Shown here one piece after another: positions 34,176-42,850 of a stretch of DNA of 64,000 nt. The DNA lies in the NCBI GenBank assembly GCA_002412495.1, contig DHVE01000028.1:18007-82006 (forward strand). Direction: 5' to 3'. The stretch comes from Betaproteobacteria bacterium UBA5216. GTDB taxonomy: Bacteria > Pseudomonadota > Gammaproteobacteria > Burkholderiales > SG8-41. A program made the position numbers and the translations under genes. Within the stretch, counting starts at the first letter, position 1, and every line of letters begins with the position of its first letter. The notes below the pieces were generated by a model. It saw only the letters and a program-made list of their open reading frames with translations. It made no database searches and was not told where the DNA came from.

Positions 34176-35443
34176 TCGCCATTATTCTGCTCGATCTCGC
34201 CAGCCGCTCGGGGCTGGACAAAATGCTGGCGCGCAACGGCAGCCCGGCGCTGGTTGCGCTGTGGGCGCAACTGCAAACGGTGGTGGAACTGGTGAGTGCC
34301 GTGGCGCTGGCGGGTGTGTTACAGGGGCTGACGGTCATGGTCGCGCAAACACGCCATGTGCAGGATGAACGCGCGTTGCTGCGCGACGCGCTCAAGCTCG
34401 GCGTGGCCACGGCGCTGGCGGTCGCGCTGGTGATCGCCGTGGCGGCGCCAACACTTGCCCGCCCCTACACACAGGGCGTCATTGCCGCCGAATTGTTCTG
34501 GCTCGCGGCACTGGCGGGCTGCATGACCGTGTTGCCCGCCACGCTCAACGCCTATTGGCTGGGCAAACACCAGCAGCCGCGCATGTTGCTGCTGGCGCTG
34601 CTGACGGGCGGCGTGTTGTGGCTGATCGCCGCGGGCGCGGCACTCGGCATGTCGCTGCGCGGGCTGATGGGGCTGCAATGCATGGCATTGGCTGTGTGCG
34701 GCTTGGTCGTCTGGTGTGTGTTGCGAACGCTGATGCGTCCCGCCAATCAACACGCCGAAACACCACGGGCGACCGGTCATCCGGCGCAGTTGGCGCGGCT
34801 GATGCGATTCGTGCCGGTCGGACTGACCATCGGCATCATGGGGCCGGTGTCGATGCTGCTGATGCGCGGCATTTTGTCGCGTTCGTTGTCGTGGGACGAC
34901 GCGGGCTATTTTCAGGCGCTGTGGCGTTGCAGCGAATGGGTAACCGCCACCGCCGCCGGCGTGCTGTCGCTGATTTTTTTGCCGCGCTTCAGTAACGCTC
35001 ACGGCAACACCCGCGGTGCCGCGCATTTCCGGCGCGAGCTTTGGCGCGCGGGCGTGCTGGTGCTCGGATCCGCGGCGGTTTTGTTAAGTCTGATTTACTT
35101 CAATCAGGCTGCGCTGCTGTCGTTGTTGTATGACGCGCGTTTTACCGTGAGCAACACGACCGCCGCCCTGTTTCTGCTGGGCTGCTGGATACGCGCCGCC
35201 GCGTGGCTGTTTCTGTTCGGACTGTTTGCCGCACACCGCACGCGCTGGCTCATCACGGGCGAATTTTTGTCGCTGCCGCTGTATGCCTTGCTGTTGTGGT
35301 ACTACGAGGACGGCATGACACTGGAACGCGCGGCGCTACTGTTCCTGCTGAGCTACGCGGTTTACCTCGGGTTTAATGTCGCCGGCCTGTGCTGGCCACG
35401 GCAAGCCGTGAAAAACGACGCGAACAACACCGTGCGCAATTAA
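34103..35443 (+). CDS. MOP-superfamily (MATE/oligosaccharide flippase-like) membrane protein
   Basis: A 446-residue membrane protein with about 12 hydrophobic helices. It resembles Wzx/MATE-type exporters: SRSGLDKMLARNGSPALVALWAQLQT near the start, VVELVSAVALAGVLQGLTVMV, TLNAYWLGKHQQPRM, RFVPVGLTIGIMGPVSMLLMRGILS, and late helices with LFLLGCWIRAAAWLFLFGLFAAHRTRW. Each piece fits the lipid-linked oligosaccharide translocase layout. No glycosyltransferases are nearby, so its cargo is unclear. Two in-frame ATGs (34103 and 34166) lie in identical 15-bp repeats; the second would remove 21 residues ahead of the first helix. It ends 10 bases before the convergent dioxygenase gene. Confidence 0.85.
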   Translation: MAAPATLSPSVATALTSPKSVMAALAIILLDLASRSGLDKMLARNGSPALVALWAQLQTVVELVSAVALAGVLQGLTVMVAQTRHVQDERALLRDALKLGVATALAVALVIAVAAPTLARPYTQGVIAAELFWLAALAGCMTVLPATLNAYWLGKHQQPRMLLLALLTGGVLWLIAAGAALGMSLRGLMGLQCMALAVCGLVVWCVLRTLMRPANQHAETPRATGHPAQLARLMRFVPVGLTIGIMGPVSMLLMRGILSRSLSWDDAGYFQALWRCSEWVTATAAGVLSLIFLPRFSNAHGNTRGAAHFRRELWRAGVLVLGSAAVLLSLIYFNQAALLSLLYDARFTVSNTTAALFLLGCWIRAAAWLFLFGLFAAHRTRWLITGEFLSLPLYALLLWYYEDGMTLERAALLFLLSYAVYLGFNVAGLCWPRQAVKNDANNTVRN

Positions 35444-35453
35444 ACCGAAACTT

Positions 35454-36287
35454 CTAAACCGGCACTTCTCCGCGCACCAGCACGCGATACAGCAGACGGA
35501 ATTCTTCCGGATCGTAGTCGAAGTACGCACGGTGCATCGCCGCGCGATTGTCCCAGATCAGCATGTCACCCTTGCGCCATTTGTGGCGATAAACGAATTC
35601 GTCCTTGATGGAGCGGTCCAGCAGATCGTCGAGCAGTGCCTGCGAGGCTTCGGCACTCATGCCCACGATGTTTTCGGTTTTCACCGGATGAAAATACAGC
35701 GCCTTCTTGCCGTTGTCGGGGTTGGTACGCACCAGCGGTTGCAGTACCGGCTCGGGTTTGCGCTCCTGCTGCGCATCGGCCGACTGGCCGGAATATTGCG
35801 CCGACGCACTGCCCTGAAACACATTCACCGTTTTCATGTCCTGAATTTTCTGCTTGATATCGTCGGGCAAGGCATCGTAGCCGGCGCGCATGTTAACCAC
35901 CGCGGTATCGCCTCCGCTTGAAGGCAACGCCACCGCGTACAGGCTGGTGTTTTTGGGTGGCCGCACATGGTTGGTGTGATCGGTATGCCAGCCCGCGCCG
36001 TGCTTCACGCGCTTGCCGGATTTATCCTTGTGCCGGTTCGACACTTCATGCACCAGCGGACACTGCGGAAGCGCATATTGCGTGAAATGCTGATCCATCG
36101 GTTCGCCGAACAGTGACACGGCAGCGAGGTATTGCTCCGGCGTGAAGTCCTGATCCCGTATCACCAGCGCGACGTTATCAACCACCGCGGCATTCAGGAA
36201 ACGGCGTGTCTCCCCATCGACCGGCTCGCGCAAATCAATACCGGTAATTTCCGCGCCGATGTTCGGCGAAAGTTGTGTTAGTTTCAT
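35454..36287 (-). CDS. TauD/TfdA-family 2-oxoglutarate dioxygenase
   Basis: A 277-residue dioxygenase, a paralogue of the one at 31152. The true start is MKLTQLSPNIGAEITGIDLREPV at 36287; the frame stays open another 474 bases upstream only because the next gene is lysine- and arginine-rich. Iron ligands are HxD in GAGWHTDHTNHVRPP (about residue 100) and His in NRAAMHRAYFDY; the Arg of FRLLYRVLVRGEVP binds 2-oxoglutarate. A stretch after GSASAQYSGQSADAQQERK is an insertion relative to the paralogue. The charged-helix gene at 36328 precedes it by 40 bases. Substrate unknown. Confidence 0.92.
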   Translation of the reverse strand: MKLTQLSPNIGAEITGIDLREPVDGETRRFLNAAVVDNVALVIRDQDFTPEQYLAAVSLFGEPMDQHFTQYALPQCPLVHEVSNRHKDKSGKRVKHGAGWHTDHTNHVRPPKNTSLYAVALPSSGGDTAVVNMRAGYDALPDDIKQKIQDMKTVNVFQGSASAQYSGQSADAQQERKPEPVLQPLVRTNPDNGKKALYFHPVKTENIVGMSAEASQALLDDLLDRSIKDEFVYRHKWRKGDMLIWDNRAAMHRAYFDYDPEEFRLLYRVLVRGEVPV

Positions 36288-36327
36288 TGCAGCCGTTCCC
36301 TGTGGTTTGTAGTTATTTGCGCCGCCG

Positions 36328-36981
36328 TTAGTTTGAATCACCACCCTTGCCCTTGCCGTTGCCGCGCCCTTTTTTCTCGGAGTGCGCCCAGTCTTTTTTG
36401 CCTTTGCTGCGCGCGTCGTTGCCGCCGCCCTGGCTTTGTGATTGTGGTTGCGCTGGAACCGGGGCTGGGGCCGCGGCCTGCGTTTTCTGACGCTCCCGCT
36501 CGCGCGCCTGACGCGCCTCCTGACGGCGGCGCTCGTCCTCGCGCAACTGCGCCTGGCTCTTTTGCGTCTGCTCGCGATTCGCCTGGGTTTGTTTGCGGTC
36601 AGCTTCAGCCTGTTTGCGATCCTTGCTGACTTCCTGCCGCTGCGCATTGACCTTGTCTTCCGCAGCCTTGATCCTGGCGGCGTCGCCGCTCTTGCGCGCG
36701 TCTTCAAGCGCCTTGCGATCTTTCGCCAGCGCGTCGCGTTCGCGCTTGAGTTCGGCTTCACTCGCGGCTTGCTTCGCGCGATCTGCCTCCAGCTTCTTAC
36801 GATCCGCTTCCACTTTGGCGCGGTCCGCCTCGATCTGCGCGCGCGTGGGTGGTGGTGGCGGCGTTGTGGGTGCCGCCGCTGGCGCCACCGGTGCTACCGG
36901 CGCGGGGGTGGTTTGTGCGTTAACACCCGCCCACGGCAATGAAAAAATAGACAATGCAATCAATCCTTTAACGACTTTCAT
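36328..36981 (-). CDS. exported charged single-helix/coiled-coil protein
   Basis: A 217-residue protein I cannot assign to a named family. Residues 1-22 are a signal peptide (cut near VNAQTT). Residues 23-45 are a Pro/Ala linker with a PPPPP run. Residues 46-165 are an almost unbroken Arg/Lys/Glu/Asp/Ala/Gln helix with repeats of the type EADRAKVEADRKKLEADRAK, long enough for about 180 angstroms if fully helical. Residues 166-217 are a low-complexity Gln/Pro then Gly/Lys tail. The layout suggests a periplasmic spacer or scaffold, with a nucleic-acid- or wall-binding tail as one possibility. It lies upstream of the second dioxygenase, probably by chance. Confidence 0.7.
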   Translation of the reverse strand: MKVVKGLIALSIFSLPWAGVNAQTTPAPVAPVAPAAAPTTPPPPPTRAQIEADRAKVEADRKKLEADRAKQAASEAELKRERDALAKDRKALEDARKSGDAARIKAAEDKVNAQRQEVSKDRKQAEADRKQTQANREQTQKSQAQLREDERRRQEARQARERERQKTQAAAPAPVPAQPQSQSQGGGNDARSKGKKDWAHSEKKGRGNGKGKGGDSN

Positions 36982-37053
36982 CGCAATCCCCCCCTGTTGA
37001 ATTAAATCGTGTGAATGACCAGTGAACGCGCCTGCGAATCGTCACGTTGACGA

Positions 37054-37938
37054 TCACCCGGCAAACGGGAATCGGGTGTCCTGCACGGTGACGATACGCG
37101 CGCCCTGCGTGCCCGCGATGATGCCATGCGACACGTTGGGCGGCACGTGAATCACAAACCGTTCCGCCACGCGATGCGAATTGCCCGCGACATACGCGTG
37201 CACGCTGCCTTCGGCCACCAGCGTGAATTGCTCGTTCTCGTGCCCATGTGTGGGCAACACCGCGCCGGGCGCAAGATCAATCACCGCCACTTGCAGTTTT
37301 TCACTGATTAGCAGGCCACCCTTGGCGCCGCTGGCCAATTGCAATCCGGGTACCACGCGCGCGCTGTCCGAGCGTCCGGCCTTTTCCGCCAGATCGTTAA
37401 AATCATAGATGTAGCGGGTTTTTCCGCCCAGCGGATCGGTGCCGGATTCCGCCATCATCTGCGCGGTGGTGCGTTTGGACTCGTGCGCGCGCTTGCCAAA
37501 CCCCGGCAGGTACAACGGGCCGTCGTGCTTGCCGTCCACCGGTGGCCCGGTGATGCCGTGGCGTGTGTCTTTCATGGCAAAAAAATACAGGTCTTCGTCA
37601 GGGCAAGCCTGCCCGGTATGGATCGACATCGCCGGCGTATGCACGATCATGCCTTTCTTGCCGAAAGTCTGCTTCGCGTCGGCAATGTCCGACACCATCA
37701 CGCCCTGCACGATGTAATTGAATTGCTCGTTCGAATGTGAATGCGCCTTGGCGCCGGAGCCCGCCGCCTGCATCGCCAGCGCCACCGCCACGTGCTCGCC
37801 ATACAGCACCGCGCCGATGGTGGACGACTTCGCGGTTTCAATTGTGTCGCCCGACAACACCCGGCGCGGCGCGACCTTGGCGCTGGTCGGGTTGTCGGGT
37901 GCGGTGTTCAGTTCGTTATAGCCGTAGATATATTGCAT
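37054..37938 (-). CDS. bicupin protein
   Basis: A 294-residue double cupin. The first cupin holds GSGAKAHSHSNEQFNYIVQG (residues 60-79), the second VLPTHGHENEQFTLVAEGSVHAYV (about 222-245, quoted in part as PTHGHENEQFTLVAEG). Both have the HxHxxE pattern of metal-binding cupin motif 1, and a late His is in VPPNVSHGIIAG. The N-terminal domain also carries HTPAMSIHTGQACPDEDLY. It has no signal peptide. Such bicupins include quercetinase-, oxalate- and gentisate-type enzymes, so a ring- or C-C-cleaving dioxygenase is possible. It is divergent from the receptor gene at 38011. Confidence 0.82.
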   Translation of the reverse strand: MQYIYGYNELNTAPDNPTSAKVAPRRVLSGDTIETAKSSTIGAVLYGEHVAVALAMQAAGSGAKAHSHSNEQFNYIVQGVMVSDIADAKQTFGKKGMIVHTPAMSIHTGQACPDEDLYFFAMKDTRHGITGPPVDGKHDGPLYLPGFGKRAHESKRTTAQMMAESGTDPLGGKTRYIYDFNDLAEKAGRSDSARVVPGLQLASGAKGGLLISEKLQVAVIDLAPGAVLPTHGHENEQFTLVAEGSVHAYVAGNSHRVAERFVIHVPPNVSHGIIAGTQGARIVTVQDTRFPFAG

Positions 37939-38010
37939 GCCTTCTCGCCGTGGCTTGCGCCGGTGAATGATTCAGTGCCAATATAACCGCAAATATCACG
38001 AGGAGGAAGC

Positions 38011-38976
38011 ATGCGCAATCCATGGTGGGTGCTACTGGCGGGATGCGCGCCGGCCATCGCGGCGCACGCCGCCGAGACTTACCCCGCGCGCCCCATTCGC
38101 ATGGTCATTGCCAACGGCCCCGGATCGGCGGGCGATATTCTGGGCCGCATCGCGTTCATGCGCGCAGCCGAAAGCCTGGGGCAGCAAATCGTGGTCGACA
38201 ATCGCGTAGGCGCGGGCGGCACCATCGGCGTGGAAATTGTCGCGCGCGCGGCCCCCGATGGCTACACCTTGCTGGGCACCTCCTTCGCCACCCTCTCCGT
38301 GGCGCCTCACACCTACAAAAACGTACCCTATCACCCGGTCAACGATTTCGCGCCGGTGTCGCTCTTCGCCATCACACAGGCGGGGCTGTGCGTTACCGCG
38401 TCGCTGCCGGTGAAATCCACCCGCGAACTCATCGACACGGCACGCGCGCGTCCGGGCAAGCTGCTGATGGCGTCCGCCGGTATCGGTTCCACCAGCCATC
38501 TTGCCGGACTGATGTTCGCCACCGCCGCGGGCATCGAAAGCACGCACGTGCCGTACAAAGGCGGCGGCCCATCCGCCACCGCCATCGGCGCCGGCGAAGC
38601 GCATTGGTCGCTGGGGCCACTGGCGGCGTACCTCGCGCCTTGGAAAGCGGGCCGCGCGCGTTGCATCGCCGTCAGCGGCGAAAAACGTTCGGCGATTTTT
38701 CCGGAACTGCCCACCATTGCCGAATCCGGCGTGCCGGGATTCCGCTTTCTCGGCTGGAACGGCGTGCTCGCGCCCAGAGCCACGCCACGCGCCGTTGTGG
38801 ACCGGGTCAATGCCGCGCTGGTACAGGCGCTGAAAATGCCCGAAACACGGCAACTCTACGCGGCACAAGGCGAAGAACCTGCCTGGACCACGCCGGAGGA
38901 ATACGCCCGGATCGTGCGTGAAGACTACGAACGTTATGGCAAGGTGGTGAAGCTGGCGGGCGTTAAGGCTGATTAG
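38011..38976 (+). CDS. Bug/TctC-family solute receptor
   Basis: A 321-residue receptor, preceded by CGAGGAGGAAGC. The signal peptide is short and Ala-rich (ending AHAAETYPA). The first loop is RMVIANGPGSAGDILGRIA, in which the usual PPGG is changed to GPGSAG, and the ligand segment is VVDNRVGAGGTIGVEIVA. The interlobe piece reads STHVPYKGGGPSATAIGAGE, without the common 'DL.GG', then LAPWKAGRARCIAVSGEKR. It begins a plus-strand run with the CoA-transferase genes, 97 bases downstream, so it may import the acid that is activated there. Confidence 0.91.
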   Translation: MRNPWWVLLAGCAPAIAAHAAETYPARPIRMVIANGPGSAGDILGRIAFMRAAESLGQQIVVDNRVGAGGTIGVEIVARAAPDGYTLLGTSFATLSVAPHTYKNVPYHPVNDFAPVSLFAITQAGLCVTASLPVKSTRELIDTARARPGKLLMASAGIGSTSHLAGLMFATAAGIESTHVPYKGGGPSATAIGAGEAHWSLGPLAAYLAPWKAGRARCIAVSGEKRSAIFPELPTIAESGVPGFRFLGWNGVLAPRATPRAVVDRVNAALVQALKMPETRQLYAAQGEEPAWTTPEEYARIVREDYERYGKVVKLAGVKAD

Positions 38977-39073
38977 GGTCGATTAAGCGTGGATTGAGCG
39001 CGCATTGACGCGGATAGCGTGCAAAGCGCATCATCAACGGCACATTTTTGAATGACGGACACAGGAGAATGTT

Positions 39074-39952
39074 ATGCGAGACAAAGTAACCAGCCTCGAA
39101 CAGGCCGCCGCGCGCATCAAGGATGGTGCGCGCGTCGTAATGAGCGCCAACCTGCAACGCTCGCCGATGGCGCTGTTGCGCCAAGTGGCGCGGCAAGGCA
39201 CGCGCAAACTGCGTGTGGTGGGTGTGGTGGGCGGCGACCTCAACATCGACTTTCTGGTCGGCGCTGGCGCGGTGGGCATTGTCGATACGTGCAGCGTGAC
39301 GCTCGGCGAATTCGCGCGCACCGGCCCCAACTTTGCGCGCTATGTGCTGGGCGGCAGAGTGGTGTCAATGGACAATACCTGAGGGGTGCTCTTTGCACAG
39401 GCCCAGGCTGGGTCTATGGGAGTACCTTACGTGCCGGTGGTTGGTTTGTTCGGCACGGACATTCTGAAGCGCCGCGACGACATGGTCGTGGCGGTTGATC
39501 CGTTCGACGGCAAAACCCGGAGCGTGGTGGCGAAAGCACTCCGGCCCGATGTCGCGATTTTTCACGCGCAAACCGCGGACCGGCACGGTAATGTGTCGTG
39601 CGGCTACGAAGCCGAGGCGGTGATACTGGCGGAAGCCTCCGCGCACGTGATCGTGACCGCCGAGCGCATCGTCGATCAGTTGACAGAAAAAGAAGCCAAG
39701 GGCGCGTTCATACCCGCGATCCACGTGGACACCGTGGTGCACGCGCCGTTTGGCGCGCACCCCTCCGGATGCGCCGGTTTATACGGTCCCGACAAAATCC
39801 ACATGCGCGAATACGTGCTGGCATCGAAGGATGACGCGTCCTTTGAAACGTATCTGAAAACTTATGTGCATGGCGTGCGCAACCATGACGAATACGTCGA
39901 ACGTTTCGTGCCGCTGGAATGGAAGCAACCGACACGCGCGGCGGGTGCATGA
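39074..39952 (+). pseudogene. CoA-transferase subunit A gene with an in-frame TGA
   Basis: Two open stretches in the same frame, 39074-39379 and 39383-39952, are joined by a TGA at 39380-39382. Together they make one complete family I CoA-transferase A subunit of about 292 codons: the N-terminal part has ARIKDGARVVMSANLQRSP, then after the stop come VLFAQAQAGSMGVPYVPVVG, LRPDVAIFHAQTADRHGN and HPSGCAGLYGPDKIHMREY. The ribosome binding site ACAGGAGAATGTT and the ATGA overlap with subunit B are intact and no frameshift exists. The interruption may be a recent nonsense mutation, an assembly error at a codon such as TGC, TGG or CGA, or less likely recoding. A restart at GTG 39386 is poorly placed. 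Confidence 0.85.
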
Positions 39953-40701
39953 TGGCGATGCCTTACACCGATTCCGAGTTGATGGCGATATTGCTGTCGC
40001 GCGAAGTGCGCGACAGCGAAGTGTCCGCGTGCGGCGCGTTATCGCACATACCTGCCGCCGGCCTGTTGCTGGCGCAGGCCACGCACGCGCCCAACACGGA
40101 ATTGATCATTCTGAATTCCGTGTTCAATCCGTTCAAAACATCGCGCCAGTTTCACTATCTCGCGCAACGCGGCGAACTGGGGCTGTTTTTTGTCAGCGGC
40201 GTACAGATCGACCGTTACGGCAATTACAACCTGCATCAAATCGGCCCCGATATCGATCATCCGCAGATGCGTTTCCCCGGCGGCTACGGTGGCGGCATGA
40301 TTTATTACGGCGCGCGCCGCACCGTGGTGTTTCGCACCGAACACACCAAACGATCCTTCGTTGAAAAGGTGGATTTTATTTCCGCCGCCGGCAGTTGCCC
40401 GCCGGACGTGCTGCGGCACGGCAACCCCAGCAAGGTGGTTTCGCCCAAGGCAAATTTCCGTTTCGACAAAAGCGCTGGAGAACTGCGGCTTGATTCCGTG
40501 CATCCGTCGTACACGCTGGATGACATTCAGGAAAACACCGGCTTTGATCTCGGAACCGATCCGGTGGCAATCACGCCGGCACCTACCGAAACGGAGCTGC
40601 ACACCTTACGTCACGTGATCCGCGACAAAATGATAAGCACCGGCACCTATGCCGACTGGGCGCGCAAGTCACTAGGGAATTTTGCGGCACAGGTTGCGTA
40701 G
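39949..40701 (+). CDS. CoA-transferase subunit B
   Basis: A 250-residue B subunit of a family I CoA-transferase (glutaconate/3-oxoadipate type). The start is the ATG at 39949, which overlaps the TGA of subunit A (ATGA). It contains FFVSGVQIDRYGNYNLHQIG (about 73-92), where family members carry 'G.A.ID..GN.N', and RFPGGYGGGMIYYGARRTVVF; the catalytic Glu of some family members (in an 'E.G' motif) is not obvious, and in glutaconate CoA-transferase the catalytic Glu is in subunit B. DFISAAGSCPPDVLRHGNPSKVV follows. It would move CoA from succinyl- or acetyl-CoA to an imported acid. It is useless without a working A subunit. Confidence 0.86.
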   Translation: MMAMPYTDSELMAILLSREVRDSEVSACGALSHIPAAGLLLAQATHAPNTELIILNSVFNPFKTSRQFHYLAQRGELGLFFVSGVQIDRYGNYNLHQIGPDIDHPQMRFPGGYGGGMIYYGARRTVVFRTEHTKRSFVEKVDFISAAGSCPPDVLRHGNPSKVVSPKANFRFDKSAGELRLDSVHPSYTLDDIQENTGFDLGTDPVAITPAPTETELHTLRHVIRDKMISTGTYADWARKSLGNFAAQVA

Positions 40702-40725
40702 TTTGTCGCGCGAGGGGTAAGCATA

Positions 40726-41700
40726 ATGATGATCCGGAAGGTTCTGGTCGCCACGGCCATTGCCGCGGCGACCGCATCAACAACCGCCACGGCCCAAGCG
40801 CCATACCCCACCAAGCCGGTGCGCCTCGTCGTGCCCTACCCGCCCGGCGGCGGCAATGACACGCTCGCGCGCCTCTTCGGCCAGAAGCTCACTGAAACCT
40901 TCGGCCAGCAAGTCATTATTGAAAACCGCGCGGGCGCCGGCACCACCATCGGCACCACCTTCGTCGCGCGGTCGGCCCCCGATGGTTACACGCTGCTGCT
41001 GTCTTCGATTGCGACGCACGCGTTCAGTCCGCATCTGTATGCCAAGCCCGGCTACGACGCGCTGCGCGATTTTGCGCCGGTGTCGTTGCTGGTGATCGCA
41101 CCCACGCTGCTGGTGGTGAACCCGGCGCTGCCGGCAAATTCGCTGAAGGAGTTGATCGCGCTCGCCAAACGCCGGCCCGGCCAGATTGAATTTGCCTCGG
41201 CGGGCACTGGTTCCTCCGCGCACATGCTCGGCGAAACGTTCAAGAGCCTCGCGAAAATCGACATTGTTCAAATCCCGTATAAGGGCGGCGCGCCCGCCAT
41301 CGTCGGCGTGATCAGCGGAGAAGCACAAATGCTGGTGGACCCCGCCGCTTCCGCGCTGCCGCACGTGAAAAGCGGCCGGCTGCGCCCGCTGGCCATTGCA
41401 CGCGCGACGCGCCTGCCCGATCTGCCGCAAGTGCCGACATTCTCCGAAGCCGGCATGCCGGAGTACACCGCGAGCGCATGGTACTCGGTGCATGCGCCCG
41501 CCAAAACACCAGCTGACATCATTGCGCGGCTCAACAAGGAACTGGTGCGCGCGGTGAGTCTGCCCGACATCAAGGATCGCCTGAAGGATCTGGGTAGCGA
41601 CGGCGTCGGCAATACGCCCGAAGAATTCGGCCGCTTCGCCGCGGACGAACACGCAAAATACGGCAAGCTCATCAAAACGATGGGTATCAAACCCGAATGA
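40726..41700 (+). CDS. Bug/TctC-family solute receptor
   Basis: A 324-residue receptor. The signal peptide runs MMIRKVLVATAIAAATAST and is cut near ATAQAPYP. It has the most regular family sequence in this window: VRLVVPYPPGGGNDTLARLF, VIIENRAGAGTTIGTTFVA, APDGYTLLLSSIATHAFSP and IVQIPYKGGAPAIVGVISGE, then MLVDPAASALPHVKSGRLRP. It begins 24 bases after the CoA-transferase B stop, with CGAGGGGTAAGC as ribosome binding site, so it belongs to the same transcription unit. The reductase gene follows after 16 bases. Confidence 0.93.
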   Translation: MMIRKVLVATAIAAATASTTATAQAPYPTKPVRLVVPYPPGGGNDTLARLFGQKLTETFGQQVIIENRAGAGTTIGTTFVARSAPDGYTLLLSSIATHAFSPHLYAKPGYDALRDFAPVSLLVIAPTLLVVNPALPANSLKELIALAKRRPGQIEFASAGTGSSAHMLGETFKSLAKIDIVQIPYKGGAPAIVGVISGEAQMLVDPAASALPHVKSGRLRPLAIARATRLPDLPQVPTFSEAGMPEYTASAWYSVHAPAKTPADIIARLNKELVRAVSLPDIKDRLKDLGSDGVGNTPEEFGRFAADEHAKYGKLIKTMGIKPE

Positions 41701-41716
41701 TAAAAGTACGACAAAC

Positions 41717-42799
41717 GTGAAGGCCGCGCGTTATCACGCGCTCGTCGCGGGCGCCTCCGGCGTGGTGGGGCGCCGCCTCGCGGAAGTGCTCGCGGCCGAT
41801 CCCGATTGGGAAGTCACCGGTCTGTCGCGCCGCGCGCAGGTGGGCGCTTGCGCATTCAAAACCATCGCCGTCGATCTCACCGACGCAGCCGATTGCAAAC
41901 AAAAACTCGGTGCGCTCGCCAACACCACGCATATTTTTTATGCCGCGCGTTACGATCACAACTCATCCGGGCCGGAGCCGATAGACCTCAACACCAATAT
42001 GTTGCGTCATCTCGTCGATGCGGTGGAACCGGCCGCCGCGAACCTGCAACACATACACATGGTGCAGGGATCCAAGTATTACGGCTCGACGCTGCCCGCC
42101 TATAAAACACCGGCGCTGGAATCCGATCCGCGCGTGGCGAACAACGCCAATTTTTACTACGCGCAGGAAGATTATTTGTTCGCGCTGCAACAGGTCAAAC
42201 CAGTCAAGGGCCGCTGGACGTGGAGCGCGAGCCGCCCGCATGCCATCTGCGATCACTCCACGCAATACGCGCGCGCGCTCGGCATGGTGATCGCGGTGTA
42301 CGCCAACCTTTGCAAGGCGCGCGGCGAGCCATTGCATTTTCCCGGCACGGCAGGCAATTATCGTGCGCTGTATCAATGCACCGAAGCGGCGTTGCTCGCG
42401 CGCGCGATCCGCTGGATGAGCACCGATCCGGCATGCGCCAATCAAAGTTTCAACATCACCAACGGCGATTACATCCGCTGGGAAAATCTGTGGCCGCTGT
42501 TCGCGGATTATTTCGGCATGCCCCTCGGTGACGTCAAAACCGTGCGCCTCGGGGAAACAATGACCACATCTGGCATGGCTGCCGCGTGGAAAAACATTAC
42601 CAATAAATATCATTTAAAAACAATATCTTACGATAGACTCGTGGTATGGCCGTATGGCGACTTTGTGTTCGGCCCCACCTTCGACATCATGTCGTCCACC
42701 ATCAAGGCGCGGCAGTTCGGCTTTCATGAATGCATGGACAGCGGGCGCATGTTCATCGACCTGTTCGACTACTACCGGCGCGAGAAAGTGATTCCGTAG
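41717..42799 (+). CDS. PRISE-like NAD(P)-dependent reductase (extended SDR)
   Basis: A 360-residue extended SDR resembling the progesterone 5-beta-reductase/iridoid synthase (PRISE) group. It has the Rossmann loop GASGVVGRRLAEVL (residues 10-23), GLSRRAQ for NADP preference, IHMVQGSKYYG, and the active-site stretch NNANFYYAQEDYLF with the Tyr-Tyr-x-x-Glu-Asp pattern, followed by WTWSASRPHAICDHS. These enzymes reduce activated C=C bonds of enones. The GTG start at 41717 lacks a clear ribosome binding site but is coupled closely to the receptor gene. Near 42605-42632 the gene contains a diverged copy of the window's AT-rich repeat, in frame. Confidence 0.86.
   Translation: MKAARYHALVAGASGVVGRRLAEVLAADPDWEVTGLSRRAQVGACAFKTIAVDLTDAADCKQKLGALANTTHIFYAARYDHNSSGPEPIDLNTNMLRHLVDAVEPAAANLQHIHMVQGSKYYGSTLPAYKTPALESDPRVANNANFYYAQEDYLFALQQVKPVKGRWTWSASRPHAICDHSTQYARALGMVIAVYANLCKARGEPLHFPGTAGNYRALYQCTEAALLARAIRWMSTDPACANQSFNITNGDYIRWENLWPLFADYFGMPLGDVKTVRLGETMTTSGMAAAWKNITNKYHLKTISYDRLVVWPYGDFVFGPTFDIMSSTIKARQFGFHECMDSGRMFIDLFDYYRREKVIP
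42613..42630 (+). repeat. diverged AT-rich motif inside the PRISE-like gene
   Basis: TTTAAAAACAATATCTTA resembles the 18-bp motif with one base gap and a changed 3' part; the flank CAATAAATATCA also resembles the flanks of copies b and d. It is translated as part of the reductase without breaking the frame. Confidence 0.35.
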
Positions 42800-42850
42800 C
42801 GATACCGTAGTCACACCATCCATGCCCCATCACGCAGATCGGAGGACAGC

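Noticed and set aside
36288..36761. N-terminal extension of the second dioxygenase by 158 codons
   Set aside because: The region encodes the charged-helix protein in another frame; the family start is MKLTQLSPN at 36287.
38977..39073. Repeat of ATTGACGCGG-like units, also near 52800
   Set aside because: The similarity between the two places is weak and may reflect base composition only.
39380..39425. Selenocysteine insertion at the CoA-transferase TGA
   Set aside because: The hairpin after the TGA is short and its loop lacks the features of a bacterial SECIS; no Sec machinery is visible. Kept only as a remote alternative.
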